Assembly: GCA_023078685.1 (NCBI GenBank)
Contig: JALGAS010000002.1
Coordinates: 4,960,001 to 5,024,000, forward strand
Length of the DNA: 64,000 bases
Reading direction: 5' to 3'
Source: Neopestalotiopsis rosae
Lineage: Eukaryota; Ascomycota; Sordariomycetes; Amphisphaeriales; Sporocadaceae
This document shows positions 45,403 to 60,231 of this stretch, in pieces (position 1 is the first letter of the stretch; the number at the start of each line of letters is the position of its first letter). Position numbers and translations under genes: made by a program. The notes beneath the pieces are model-generated. The model was not told the origin of the DNA. It searched no databases and was given only the letters and a program-made list of their open reading frames with translations.

Positions 45403-47655
45403 TGCCCCTCGGGGCTTGACATGTCTAGTCACGGGAACTGCCCAATCATGAAGAGAAGTAGGACTTCAATGGGGATGCTCCGGTACCAAAGCACTGAACA
45501 CTCTATCTACCACAATGAATGGCCAAGGTGTAGAGCAGTGGCACCTGCACCTTCACGTCCTCTACCCCCATTGTCTCTCTTACCCACGCCAGCAAGTAGA
45601 ATTTGCCGTTGATGGTTGGAGTCATACTCATCGTCAGAGTTATTGGCCGGGCAGAGGCAGTCAATCAATCAATAGAACATATCGATACAAGATAGATTGG
45701 CACCAGCCCACCAGGTATTGTCTCTCTGAGGTGCAAACAGTAAAGAGCTCTCGGTCAATGACGGTAATGCCCCAAGTATATTTTGGACTGGGGGATGTGC
45801 AAGCAGAAGATGCAGCCAACGAAGAGGCTCAGGCCCATACTGCTACATATATTAGATGTGTGGTGTTTCTCTATTTGATGCGTTTATTCAATCAAATCAG
45901 AGAAAGCTTCATCCATTGCATATAGCTGACTGAGAGTGAGTGGAGAATACTTTTTTCTCCCCTTCCTCAATGTCTGTTTTTTTTTTCTTGACTCAGAGGT
46001 GGGGTGGCTCCGAGGTCGCTAGGAAATACCTTAAGTGCTCCCTGCTGAGTGACGCCAGACTAGGGGCGAGGGGTAGGTGTCAATTCAGCATTGTCTGTAT
46101 TGGTTGGTCTGCGTCTTGGAGGGCTTGGGGGGGGGGGGGGGGGGGGGGGGTTGCGATCGGATCGCGGGGCTCAATTGTGTGACGCATTCATTTTCCACGG
46201 CGGCGGGGGTCGTTAGTAGTGATCCGGCTACGGTGTGAAAGATCCCCAATCCAATCTCACGTGCAGCAGGAACAGGGAACAGACAGTCAATTGGTCAATT
46301 GAGCCCCAAGGCCCCTCATGGAGATTCAACGGAAAAAAAGAAAGTGAAGGACAAAATATCAATCAGGACTGGTCCGTCTTTGGAATCTTCTCCCGCCAAC
46401 CCGCTGCCCGCTGCCCGCCGCCCTCTATCTGCTCTGGCGTAGTAAGGCGAACTAGTACGCAGGTCAGAATTCTGCTACCACCCAGACCAGCAGTGACCGG
46501 GCCTAGAGCCACTTGAGCCAGGATCGTCAGAGTAGGTTGGGTTTTTAGTGCACATGTCTCATCGTTACCGCCAGCCCACCCGCGACTGGCAGCACGAGCA
46601 TGTCGTCACACTTTTTGAAAGTTTTTTCTCCCTCCCACAGAGTGCCTGACAAGTACCTACGTACCTAGACAGGTACGTAGCGTGTAAGTGTCTGGCGCCT
46701 GTCTGGTGCCATTGAGAGGTCAATGCACTATAAACAACAGGCCTGGAATTGGACATCAGACATGCAGCATTGGAGAAAAAAAACTGCGCCAGAGGGGGCC
46801 GCCGACTTACTAAGGCTGCAATCATGATTTGTGGGGGTTCCGAGTTCGCAGCCAGGGTCTTTAATGTATGCATACAGAGGCAGGAAGAAGAAAAAAAGCC
46901 TGCATCAAGAGTCTTGCGTGTGAGCGATGGAGGGCCATCTGCATCGCAGTGCTAGTTGCCAGCAAACCTAGAGATAGAGAAATAGATCAAAGGAGGAAAA
47001 CATACAAGCCAGAGACACATCTCATTGAGCAATGAGTTTCGGAAGGCCATTGTTTGCCCGAGCAATGACATGCGAGCAGGGAATTGACATAGAGGCAAGA
47101 AGTCGAGGGGAAGACAGAGAGATCTGCCGCCACCATACGCCCATCATCCATCCAGATCCCAGATTTCTTTTCCATTTCCCCAGACCGTGACATGACCGGC
47201 TTACCTGCATGCATCTGTAGTATTTTAATTCATTAGACCCAGTCGAGTCACACGCCAACCAGAGTCCGTGTTGGAAATTTCATCCTTGTCTCCAATAACA
47301 TCAAGTTATAAATATACTTGTGTATATCTTCCTCCTCCCTCTTCCTCCCTTTAGAAAAACTATTCCCGAGATTCTTCACCTCAACCACACATACACACTA
47401 CACACACACAAGCAGCATCTGCTCTAGTGTCAACCCGACTACGTACTATAACTCGACCCACCTCAAAAACTAAAAACCCTCCCTCCCTCACTACCGTTGA
47501 CGTTTCCACCTCCATCTTTCTCTTTTCCTCTTCTTGTTGCCGCTACCGAGGGGTTTTCCGAGAGAAAAAAAAAAAAAGAAAACTTTTGGTTTCTCGACAC
47601 CAGACCACACGACAGACACACACCACACGCAGATACATACAACCAACCGCCCAAC
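45403..47655. other. long intergenic region, no gene recognised
   Basis: 2.25 kb, containing a 24-base poly-G run, T-rich and GA-rich low-complexity stretches and the CA/CT-rich leader of the homocitrate synthase gene (47340-47655, with ACACACAC and TTCCTCCCTC tracts and a 13-A run at 47565-47577). No ORF with coding character. Confidence 0.45.
46127..46150 (+). repeat. poly-G homopolymer of 24
   Basis: Uninterrupted G from 46127 to 46150. The exact length may be an assembly or sequencing estimate. Could form a G-quadruplex. Confidence 0.9.
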
Positions 47656-49967
<2,312 letters not shown>

Positions 49968-50299
49968 GGTGCGATAGGTCTGAGTACGATCGATTGTGGA
50001 AAAAAAATCCTGGAGTTCAATGGTTGTTTTGTCTTAGAAAAAAACGGTTGTGAAAGCAGCACCCACTAGCGGGTAATACATCCTTAAGCATAGGTTGATT
50101 GTGAAATACAAAACAAGTAAAAATATTATTTATTCTTTTATTTGTGATAATGTATTTTAATTTATATGAATCGTGCCACGCTTTATTAATAATAATAGTT
50201 CGATTTTTATTAATTGAATAATTAATGCTAGCCACCTTTTTCGTAATATTACCTTTATTATTTTTAATTTTTACATACCGCCATATAAAAACCATTTAT

Positions 50300-50808
50300 C
50301 AGGGTAGGAATGCAATTAACTGGCAGTTAACTGCAATGCAGTTAACTTAACTGCATAAAATCCGGACTGCAATTTAACTGACTATAATTAGTTAAAATTT
50401 AGATTACAACTGCATTTTTTGCAATTAACTGCAAAATAACTGCTAACTACATTTTGCAGTTAAGTTAATTAACTGCTAACTGCAATAATATAAATATTTT
50501 TATTTATTTCAATAATAATAATATATAAAACCTTTTAATCCCTTTTTATTAAGCTTAATATAACGTTTTATTTTATATAAAAAGCTTTAGAATAATTTAA
50601 AAATTCGATTTTTTATTAATTATTTTATTATTTTAATACAGTTAATTATAATTAACTGCAATTAATTTAAATTAACTTAAGTTAGTGATATTCTGGACTT
50701 AAATTGATAAGTAACTGCATATAATTAGCAAAAATCCGAACTGCAACTACATTAATTTAAATTAATTATAATTACATTAATTAACTGCAGACTGCCTTTC
50801 CTACCCTG
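50300..50808. mobile_element. hAT-type MITE, family 1, copy 1
   Basis: Starts CAGGGTAGGAATGCA and ends TGCCTTTCCTACCCTG, an imperfect terminal inverted repeat. The interior is built from GCAGTTAACTGCA-like palindromes. Flanking octamers are CCATTTAT (left) and CTATTTAT (right): a target duplication with one C/T difference. Another copy lies at 61088-61565. It is 509 bp with no coding capacity; CAGGG ends and 8-bp duplications are typical of hAT elements. Confidence 0.85.
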
Positions 50809-50895
50809 CTATTTATAAAATAAATTATATAAGATTATAATATAAATAAGCATAAATTTTAATTTTAATATAAAAGTTTTTTTTTAAATTCTTAC

Positions 50896-51504
50896 CAGGG
50901 TTGGCTTTAAGTTAACTGCTAATTAACTCAAGTGAGTTTAACTCAAACTCAATTAATTTAGTTAATTAACTCACTAACTTATTAATTTAAAAATTAATAA
51001 GGTTTTTTTTTTAAAAAAAACTAACGTTAATTTTAATATTAATTATAAATAAAATAAAGCTTTTAATTCTAAAGAAAACGGTTATTTTATTTTAATTTCT
51101 TTTATTAAATTCGGTTTATTACGTATTTTTAAAAATCTTTATTTTTATTTAATCAAAACTTATTATTTTATAAGCTGTTTTTGAAAATTTATTTAAAAAT
51201 AAATAAAATCATAAAAATAAAAATAAATATACGTAATTATTCCGGATTAACGGTTTTTATTCTTAAAGCTAACGGCTTTTATTATTTATTTTATTTTATT
51301 TTATTTTAATTATTATTTGAGTTATTAAGTTAATTAACTAAATCAATTAAATTAACTCAAACTCAAATGATTTAGTTAGTTATTTGAGTAAAACTCATTG
51401 ATTTAATTAGTTACGTAAGTAAAACTCAATAAGTTTTTAAAAACGGTGAGTAAAACTCAACTCAAGTGAGTTAACTCAAACTTAAACTCAAGCTGCCAAC
51501 ACTG
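50896..51504. mobile_element. hAT-type non-autonomous element, family 2
   Basis: 609 bp from CAGGGTTGGCTTTAA to AGCTGCCAACACTG, flanked on both sides by the exact octamer ATTCTTAC. Its left end resembles the right end at 60,320 and its right end resembles the left end at 56,336, so it looks like an internally deleted relative of that larger element. Confidence 0.85.
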
Positions 51505-52722
51505 ATTCTTACGTATAAAAATTTAAAAAAGTTAATATTAATTCGCTTTTTTAAATCTTTAATTAATATTAAAATATAATATATAAAGGTATTTAAAATA
51601 AATATATTTTAAATTAATATATATATTTAAATTTTTTATATAAAGAATTATAAATATAATTATAAAAGATTTCTTGAATTAATTAAATCATATGATTAAT
51701 AATTATATTATTTAACTTTAATTAAGCTAATAATTTAATTAGTTTAATTATAATTAAAGTGGTAATTAAATCATTTAACATTAATTAAAGTATTAATTAA
51801 ATTAAAGCAGCTTTAGTTAAGTGTTAATTAATTTAAAATTAATTAAAGACTTTTTAAAATAATACTTAAAATTCGATTAAAAAGCTAAAACTAATAAAAA
51901 ACCAGCCGTTTTATTTTTAATCTTTAATTAATTAAATAAATAAAGAAATTCTTTATTTAAATGATAATTGAATTTATTATTAATGTTTTAATCTCTTTAA
52001 ATATTAGTTTTTAATTAATAAATAATAAAATTCAACCATTTCATTTTATTAAGCTGTTATTATACTTTATAACACCCAGGGTTGTTACGATTAATTTTAG
52101 TTATTAGTTTTAGTTAATTAATAATTAAACTACGTAATTTTACTCAAACAACTAACTAACTAACATAATTTTACTTAAGCAATTAATTAATTACGGTAGT
52201 TTTACTCACGTTACTAATTAATTACGGGTAATTTTTAATTAGTTTAATTAGTTTAGTTGATAACTAACTAATTACGATTTTTAAATTATTTATTAAATTA
52301 AATTTATTTAAATAAGGTTTTATAAAAAATAAAATAAAGAGTAAAAGCACTATTTAAAAACTATATTAACTATAAAAGCCCCGTTATTAATTATTTTTAT
52401 TTTATTTTTTTAAAATTGCTTGTTTTTGTTAATTAACATTTTTATTATTTTTTAAAATGAATAATTAATTAATAAAAAATCGAATATTAACGTTAAAATT
52501 AAAAGAATAAAAGCATTTAACTACTCTTTTACTACTTTATCTTTATTTATTTAAGCTTATAATTTATTTAATGAATTAAATTAAAATGTTTATTTTACCG
52601 TAGTTAATTAATTAGTTTAATTAATTACTAATTAATCGTAATTTAATTTTACTCAAGCAAATAATTAATTACGCGTAATTTTAATTAGTGGGTCGAAAAA
52701 CTACGCGTAATTAATTAATAAC

Positions 52723-53741
52723 CAGGGTTAGCAGCTTCAGTTTGAGTTTTGAGTTTGAGTTTGTGTTAACTTATTTGAGTTGAGTTTAATTCACCGTTTT
52801 GAAAAATTTATTAAATTTTACTTAAATAACTAATTAAATCAGTGAGTTTTACTCAAGCAGGTAACTAAATTAATTAAGTTTGAGTTAATTTAACTGATTT
52901 AGTTAATTAACTCAATAACTCAAAGAATTAATAACTATATTATCAGAAATTTAACGGAATTATCACTTCAATTTTAATAGTTTTATTTAATTTATAATAA
53001 TTCTTTTAGAAATGACTTTTATAATAATTAAAGATTGATAAAAAAACCCTTATTGTTAAAAAAACCATAATAAAAAAGATTTATAAACCGAATAAGTTAG
53101 AATTAACGGTTTTATTAATTTTAATTAATTATTATTAATAATTTCGTTAATTAAGAAGTTTTAATTTATTCTTTGAGTTAGTGAGTTATTGAGTTAATTA
53201 ACTCACTTAAATAATTTAATTTGAATCAGGCTGTTAACTAAATTAATTGAGTTTTACTTAGCACTTTTCAAAACTTAATTGATTTAGTTAATTAATTAAA
53301 TTAAATGAGTTATTAAAAGTGCTAACTCAAACTTAATTGAGTTCAACTCATTGAGTTTTACTCAAATAACTAACTAAATCAGTTAAGTTTGAGTTAATAA
53401 GTTAATCTTTAAATATTTAAAATAAACCTTAGTTCTAAAAAATAAAAGCTAAATAACCGGTAAGCTCATTAATTCGTTATAGTATTTAATTTTCAATAAT
53501 TTTATTCGTTATTATTTAATAAAAAAGACCGTTGAATTAGTGAGTTTTAAGTTAATTAACTCACTTGATTTAATTAACAGCGTAAGTAAAACTCAATTGA
53601 TTTAGTTACCTGCTTAAGTAAAACTTATTGATTTAATTATTACCGTGAGTAAAACTTGTTGAATTACCGATTTTAGTGAGTAAAACTCAACTTAAAAGAG
53701 TTAACTCAAACTCAGAACTCAAACTCAAGCTGCCAACCCTG
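52723..53741. mobile_element. hAT-type non-autonomous element, family 2 with both ends alike
   Basis: 1,019 bp. Left end CAGGGTTAGCAGCTTCAG, right end (reverse complement) CAGGGTTGGCAGCTTGAG, continuing for over 35 bases of near-identity. Flanking octamers TTAATAAC and CTAATTAC agree at 6 of 8. The interior is rich in GAGTTAACTCAA and AACTCAATTGAGTTTTACTC units. Confidence 0.7.
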
Positions 53742-54299
53742 CTAATTACACGTAGTTTTTAGTTAGTTACGCGTAGTTAATTAATAGTTAATTATTTCAC
53801 AACTTAATTAATAATTAAACTACGTAGTTTTACTCAGCTTATGAATTAATTAATAACTAATATTGTAATTTAGTTAACTAATAATTAATTAACGTTCATC
53901 AGTGAAAAATTTAATTTAATTTAATTTAATTAATAATTAACGTTAGTTATAAAAAGTGCTAATTAAAACTAAATGATTTAGTTATAAGCCTGACTAAAAC
54001 TAAATCAATTTAATTTAACTAATAATTAAAATAACTAATAACTAAAAGAAAAAAGCCAGAATAAATAAAACAATTATTTATAAAGGCTTTATTAGCTTAA
54101 TTAATAAAAGAAATAAAAAGAAACCTAATACCGTTATTATTCTATTTTTATTCTTAACACTCGAATTTTAAGAATTAAAATAAAATCGGTGATAAATTAA
54201 TTGAATTTATTGTTTTAAAAATACCACTTTTTAAATATCCGAAAGAAACATTAGTTAATAAGATAAAATGACCGTTTTTACGGTATTTTATTAGTTTTC

Positions 54300-55820
54300 T
54301 TTCGTTTTATCGAATTAAGTGGTTATATTAATTAATATTAAATAAAACTATTGAATTTAATTAATTCTTTAGTTATTAGTTAATAACTAAACTAAATTAA
54401 ATTAAATTAAATTAAAACTTAATTAATTTAATTAAGACCTCCTTAATTAAAACTAAATAATTAAGTTGCCACCCTAATTAAAATAAAACTAATTTAATTA
54501 ATAACCTGATTAAAACTAAATGATTTATTTATTAACTAAATTATTTAGTTAACTAAAGAAATGAATTATAACTCTGAGTATTATTAATAAATTAAATAAG
54601 TATAAAATTAAAGCCTTTTTAAGTTAGTTGAATCATTTAAAGCTCAAAGAAAAAATCGGGTATTTTTCTTTAGTTTTAACTGTTTTATTCCAATTTTAAT
54701 TATTGTTTGAAAAAGTCTTTAGTTAATTTTTTAGTTTATTAAAAGCTAACTAAAGCTATTTTAATTTAATTAATAACTTAGCTAAAACTAAGTTGATTTA
54801 GTTAATTGCCTGATTAAAACTAAACTGATTTAATTACCACCCTCATTAAAACTAAATGATTTATTCAATAATTAAATCATTTAACTAATTAAAGAAATGC
54901 CTTATAGCCCTGCTAATACCGTTATCCTTTTATCTTTATTTTGAAAATTCGAATGGGAATAATTCAAATAAAATAAATCATAAATTAATAAAATTCATTA
55001 TATTTAAAATGGCACTTTTTAAAAATTTGAAAGAAATACCAACTAATAAGATAAAGAAACCATCTTTACGGCATTTTATAAGTTTTCTTTCGTTTTATCA
55101 ATTTAAATGGTTATCATAATTAATATTAATTAATATTAATTAATCTAATTATGTTTTAGTTATTAATTAATAATTAAACTAAATCACACTAAATTAAAAC
55201 TAAATTGAATTAATTAGGACCCTGATCCAAACTCAATTAATTTAATTAGCAGTTTAATTAAAACTAAATAATTTAATTACCACCCTGATTAAAAGTAACT
55301 AAATCAGTTAATTAACTAAAGAATTCTTTTACAACCCTGTTAATAACTAATTAATAAAGATTTAATCAATACAAGTATTTTTATTTTTAATTAATTAAAA
55401 GAGCTATGAAAATTAAAAGAATTAAAGAAAATTTATAAATAGCCGTAAAATTGGGTATCCTACTATATTAATTAACATTTATTTCGAGTTTTCTAAAAAT
55501 GGCATTTTTGAAATAATGCATTTTAATATTTTGCTAACGGTTTTATTTTATTTATTAATATTTGAATTTTCTGAATAGAAAAAAATAACGGCTTTGCGTT
55601 TCTTTTTAATTCCTTTAATAATTAAATAAATGAAGCTTATAATAATTAATTATTTTATTTCATTTTGACTTTTTTCTTTTAGTTATTAGCAGTGTAGGAA
55701 AGGTAATCTGCAGTTAATTAATGCAATTATAATCCGTATTCTTACTAATTGCACGCAGTTATTTATTAGCAGGGTTGTAATTTATTTCTTTAGTTAACTA
55801 AATAATTTAGTTAATAACTA
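54300..55820. repeat. cluster of degenerate hAT-type ends, family 3
   Basis: Three similar right-hand ends occur at about 54,567 (TTATAACTCTG), 54,919 (TTATAGCCCTG) and 55,339 (TTACAACCCTG), each preceded by a GAAAT or GAATT box and an ACTAAA(T/G) repeat, and one left-hand end at 55,770 (CAGGGTTGTAATTTATTTC). Two of them are preceded by similar tracts (CTTTCGTTTTATC at about 54,300 and 55,088), which indicates duplicated or nested copies. Exact bounds cannot be set. Confidence 0.55.
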
Positions 55821-56478
55821 AATTATTTAGTTTTAATTAGGCTATTAACTAAATTAATTTAGTTTTAATTAGGCTATTAACTAAATTAATTTAGTTTTAA
55901 TTAGGGTAGTAACTAAATCATTTAATTTTAATTAAGGTTTTAATTAAATTAATTTGGTTTTAATTAGATTTGTTTTAGTTTGATTATTAATTAATAACTA
56001 AAGAATTAGTGTAATTAATTAGTTTTAATTAATATTAATTATAATGACCATTTAAATTAATAAAACGAAAAAGAAACTACTAAAATGCCGTAGAAACGGT
56101 TATTTTATTTTATTGATTAATATTTTTTTTGAATATTTAAAAAGTGGCAACTTTAAAATAATAAGTTTTATTAATTCATTACCGGTTTTACTTTAATTAT
56201 TAACACTCGAATTTTAATTAAAAAAATAAAAAAAATAACGGCTTTGCGTTTCTTTTATTAATTTATAAATCTAATTAATAAAGCTTTATATAATTAATTA
56301 TTTAGATTATTTTAGCTTCTTTTTTTAGTTATTAGCAGGGTTGGCAGCTTGAGTTTGAGTTTTGAGTTTGAGTTTGAGTTAACTTATTTGAGTTGAGTTT
56401 CATTTAAGCAATTAACTAAATCAATAAATTTTATTCACCGATTTTCAAAACTTATTAAGTTTTATTTACGTAACTAAC

Positions 56479-56690
56479 TGTCACGGTACTGTACGGCAGC
56501 CGGTCTCTGCCTAGCATGGGGTATAATTAGGTGTATTAACGAAGCTGGAGAATAAACAATCCTCCAGCCCGGCGAAGATCTATCTACGTCCCCGACCGGT
56601 AGGATGGTCGGGGCCGGGGTGGGGCTGGCTGCAGCGCAGCAGCCGGTCGTGGTGGGGCAACCAGGTGGTGGGGCAACCAGTGCGCCATCA
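56479..56690. mobile_element. GC-rich island, possible solo LTR or other short element
   Basis: About 212 bp much richer in GC than both flanks. It begins TGTCACGG and ends CCATCACA (imperfectly inverted, TG...CA). It holds an 8-bp inverted repeat CCCCGACC/GGTCGGGG around 56590 and a tandem duplication of GTGGTGGGGCAACCAG near 56650-56681. No target duplication was found. Confidence 0.45.
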
Positions 56691-56693
56691 CAA

Positions 56694-57018
56694 TTTTATT
56701 TATTTTATTTATTTTAATTATTTTATTTATTTTATTTATTTTAATTATTTTATTTATTTTATTTATTTTATTTATTTTATTTATTTTAATTATTTTATTT
56801 ATTTTATTTATTTTAATTATTTTATTTATTTTATTTATTTTATTTATTTTATTTATTTTATTTATTTTATTTATTTTATTTATTTTATTTATTTTATTTA
56901 TTTTATTTATTTTATTTATTTTATTTATTTTATTTATTTTATTTATTTTATTTATTTTATTTATTTTATTTATTTTATTTATTTTATTTATTTTATTTAT
57001 TTTATTTATTTTATTTAT
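56694..57018. repeat. satellite array, 9-bp unit TTTATTTTA
   Basis: About 36 units of a 9-bp AT repeat, regular from about 56,830, with a few TTTTAATTA variants at the left. Because the unit is a multiple of three it stays open and gives an artificial Phe-Ile-Tyr repeat ORF (56665-57039), which is not a gene. Confidence 0.92.
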
Positions 57019-57059
57019 ATACTTATTTTATTAATTTAATAATTAGTTAGGAACTTATT

Positions 57060-57858
57060 ATGGAGGCTTTAAAAAAGGCTGTTAAAGCCGGTATGCAGAA
57101 ACTGCACGTTTATTATCCGAAAAAGGTTACTTCGGGTAATATCGAAAGATATAAGCCATTTATAATGGCTATTTCTTTGGATCCTCGTTTAAAAATCCAC
57201 CATTTCGAACGGACTGGTAAACATTACTAGTATAAGGACGTTTAATCGGACGTTATTCAGATTTTCAGTGAAATTTACGATAAATAAGTTTTATTTTTTA
57301 TTTTATTAATCCCCTTTTATTTAATTAATTAATTTCCTTTTATTTTATTAATTTTATTAATCTTAATAAATAACTAATTATTTAACTGAGTTAAACTTAA
57401 ACAGGAAGGAGAAATTAAAACCTAAACACAAGATCCGGTTAATTTTTATGATTCGGATAAAGAAGGGTTTTTTATTAACCGTCGATTTATTATTATTTAA
57501 AACGAATGTAAAAATTATATTCGTGAATAACCCGCTCTTAGCGACGTAAGTAAATTATTTAATTATTCTTTTATTAACTAATTAATTAATTAACTAATTA
57601 ACTAACTAATTACTTTATTAAGAGGACCTAATTGTTTATTAAAAGAATAATCAGTATAAATTTCCCGTTTTAGCCATTTTAGCCATTTTAGCCCGGCGGT
57701 ATTTAAGTATACCGGCTACTTCGGCTACTTTAACACGGGCTTTTTTTATTTCAAGCTATATTATTACGAAATCCCGGAATAAGTTAAGTCCCGAAACGGT
57801 TAAACAGTTAACTTTATTAAAAGGCTGGGGGTTAAAATCAATTCAGGAATTCTTTTAA
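57060..57858 (+). pseudogene. relic of a hAT-family transposase (C-terminal half)
   Basis: The frame from 57060 reads KAVKAGMQKLHVYYPKK, SGNIERYKPFIMAISLDPRL and HHFERTGKHY before internal stops. From 57650 the frame reads QYKFPVLAILAILARRYLSI, PATSA, KSRNKLSPETVKQLTLLKGW and stops at 57858; this is the hAT dimerisation region (ARRYL-IPATSA-RN-LSPETV). Between them a GTAAGT...AG stretch at 57546-57621 looks like an intron. A 9-bp unit (ATTTTAGCC) is triplicated in the ILAILA part. It is non-functional (stops, missing N-terminus, satellite array just upstream). Such genes resemble the Restless-like hATs of filamentous fungi. Confidence 0.82.
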
Positions 57859-58273
57859 ATATAAGATGGGATAAAAGAGAAAGATAATTAATTTCCTTTG
57901 TTTTTATTATTTTTAAATGAAAAGAAAATAAAACCGATAAAATAAATAAAAATAGGGTTTACGTGAATTCTAACCTTTAAAATTAAAATTAAACGTTAAT
58001 AAATAAAGTTTATTAATTAATAGATTGATTTTAAATAGTTAATTAAATAAATAGATTATTTTTATTTTTATTTTAATTTAATAATTGAGTTATTGAGTTA
58101 TTAACTCAAATTTAATCGATTTAATTATAGTTAGCACCCTAATTAAATTATTAAGTTTTACTCAAGCAATTAATTAAATCAATTAAATTTAAGTTAGCAG
58201 TTTTAAAAACTCAATCAAGTTAATTAGTTAATTAAATTTCGTAAATTTGTAATTAAAAAATCCGGTTTAGCTG

Positions 58274-58317
58274 GCGACTCGCTTATATTAGCGATTCGCT
58301 TGTTAATTACGTTAAAT
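58274..58317 (+). repeat. 44-bp direct repeat, left copy
   Basis: GCGACTCGCTTATATTAGCG followed by a further 24 bases ending in TTACGTTAAATT. The same block recurs in the same orientation at 60232-60276, the two copies flanking the pogo-type relic. Each holds two GCGA(C/T)TCGCTT units. Confidence 0.85.
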
Positions 58318-58797
58318 TTAATTAATTTAATTATTATATAATAAATTTAATTAAATTATTCTAAATCCTTTTTATCGGACGTTTTTATTTTAATTATATA
58401 AATTTGCGCATTATATCCGGGGTTGCCGCAAATATTATAACGCCGAACGGGCGCTTTTGCCCTTTTCGGACGATTATTATTATTATTATTCCTTTATTTT
58501 ATTAATTTATTGCTTTTTTTTCGATTTAAATTTTTAATCCTTTTTAAACGGTAAAAGTCCTTTTAGGCTATAAACGTTTATTTTTTATCCTCCGATGCTT
58601 GCTAAGCATATAATTTTAAAAAGGGTATTTTTATAAAAAAATTATATATAGCTTTTGCGAATAAATTTATAGCTATAATAATTAATATTAGCGAATTTCC
58701 TTAATAAATAAAAATTCGGTTTTTAATATATATTAATTATAAAATCGCTTTTTTAATATTACTAAATATTATTAAAGCCTAAAAATAAAATAAAATT

Positions 58798-60060
58798 TTA
58801 GGGTTTAGCGAAGGAATTCGGATTATTATTACCGGTTTTAATTTTAAAATAATATATCCGGGATCGAAAAATATTAAATTAATGCCTTTAAAATTAGCCT
58901 AAATATTTTTTTAAATTATTAACGCAATATAAGCGCTATAAAATATAAAATTCTTTTTTTAAAATATAAATTATATAGCGCCGCATAAAACTTTTAATTT
59001 CGCGATTATAGGCTCGTTTTAACGGGCTAAAATATTTAATATTAAAAAATTAAAATTTATAAAACAAATAAGCAAATATATAAAGAATAATAATTTTATT
59101 TTTTTTACAATAATTCTCGAAAATTTCCGAATAATAGCTTTTATAGCTGTCGAAAATAAAAAGGCGTTTTATACACCGTAAACGCGATTTAATATAAAAA
59201 TTAAAATATTATACGAAATTTAAACCGAATTCGTTAATTATTTAGCTATTATTAAATACCTTAATTTTTTAATCGGGCGGTATTTACGTATCGCGATATT
59301 AAAAAGCGAAATAAGTTTTGCCTTAAAAAATAATAAAAAGCGGCACCGCGTAACCCGTCGTATTTATAACGGCAATAATTGTAAATTAATTTTTATTTTT
59401 TTATTATGCTTATTACGTACCCGGTAAACTTGGCTAGTGGGCTGCACCTAATAGGCATGCATTCGTATTAATTATAAACTAGGGAATAAAAGGATAAATT
59501 AATCCCTAACTGCGAGAAATAATATTTATTTACAGATGGCCGGATAAATAATCGGCCCGGCGTATAAATAGTATTAATATTAAAATTATGGTTTATTATA
59601 ATTATGCTTATTTTAATTTAATACGTTTTTTTAAGCTTATAACGATTATTTTAAATATAATAACGCTTATTATAAACCCGGTTTTATCGAAATTATAAAT
59701 AGCCTTGAATTAAATCGCGTTTTCGGCGATAACCTTTTTTACGCGTTTAAATTACGCGTTATACGCGACCGGATTTTTATATAAAATTTTATTATAATTT
59801 ATTTTACGATTATAACGCGTCCGGAAAAATAATATTCGCTTAATAAAATTACGCGTTTAATTAATACCGACGCATCCCGCGCCGCGATCGGCTAATAATC
59901 GATTCGCTATATTTTTAATATATGCGTATTAGGGCGGAAATAATCGCGCATTTAAATCGAGAATAAAAAAATAAATTTTTTTTTTCGGAAATCGTTAATT
60001 TTTTTAAATTAGCTATAATATCGCGTTAGGCAGGTTTTCCGGCGATTCGATCGCATAAAA
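58798..60060 (-). pseudogene. RIP-degenerate Fot1/pogo-type transposase
   Basis: One minus-strand frame carries, in order: IKNIANRLLADRGAG and TRNFIKR (helix-turn-helix part, codon at 59919), YNFDKTGFI with the first catalytic Asp (59688-59686), TGYAVPLFIIF (59358), RLFIFDSY with the second Asp (59151-59149), then NKIIILYIFAY, an Asn (59043-59041) where the third acidic residue is expected, and FSPLKRAYNREIKSFMRR. The second-to-third spacing is 36 codons. Stops and Pro-to-Phe/Leu, His-to-Tyr, Cys-to-Tyr and Asp-to-Asn changes are all C-to-T or G-to-A transitions against the family pattern I know. About 64 extra codons lie between the first Asp and TGY (59,400-59,600), probably an insertion. 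Confidence 0.85.
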
Positions 60061-60231
60061 TCGTTCGGGGGACGTAATAAATAAATATAAGCTTCGAAAT
60101 AAAAATAAAAGGATTTTTTTTATACGCCTAAATAGCGAATTATAAATCCGACTCGTTATATAAAAATATTATTATTTTTAATAAAAGAATAAAAAATTAA
60201 AATTTAATAATAAAAAAATTTAAATTATCCA

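Noticed and set aside
56665..57039. 124-codon ORF encoding a Phe-Ile-Tyr repeat
   Set aside because: It is only the in-frame reading of a 9-bp AT satellite; no coding evidence.
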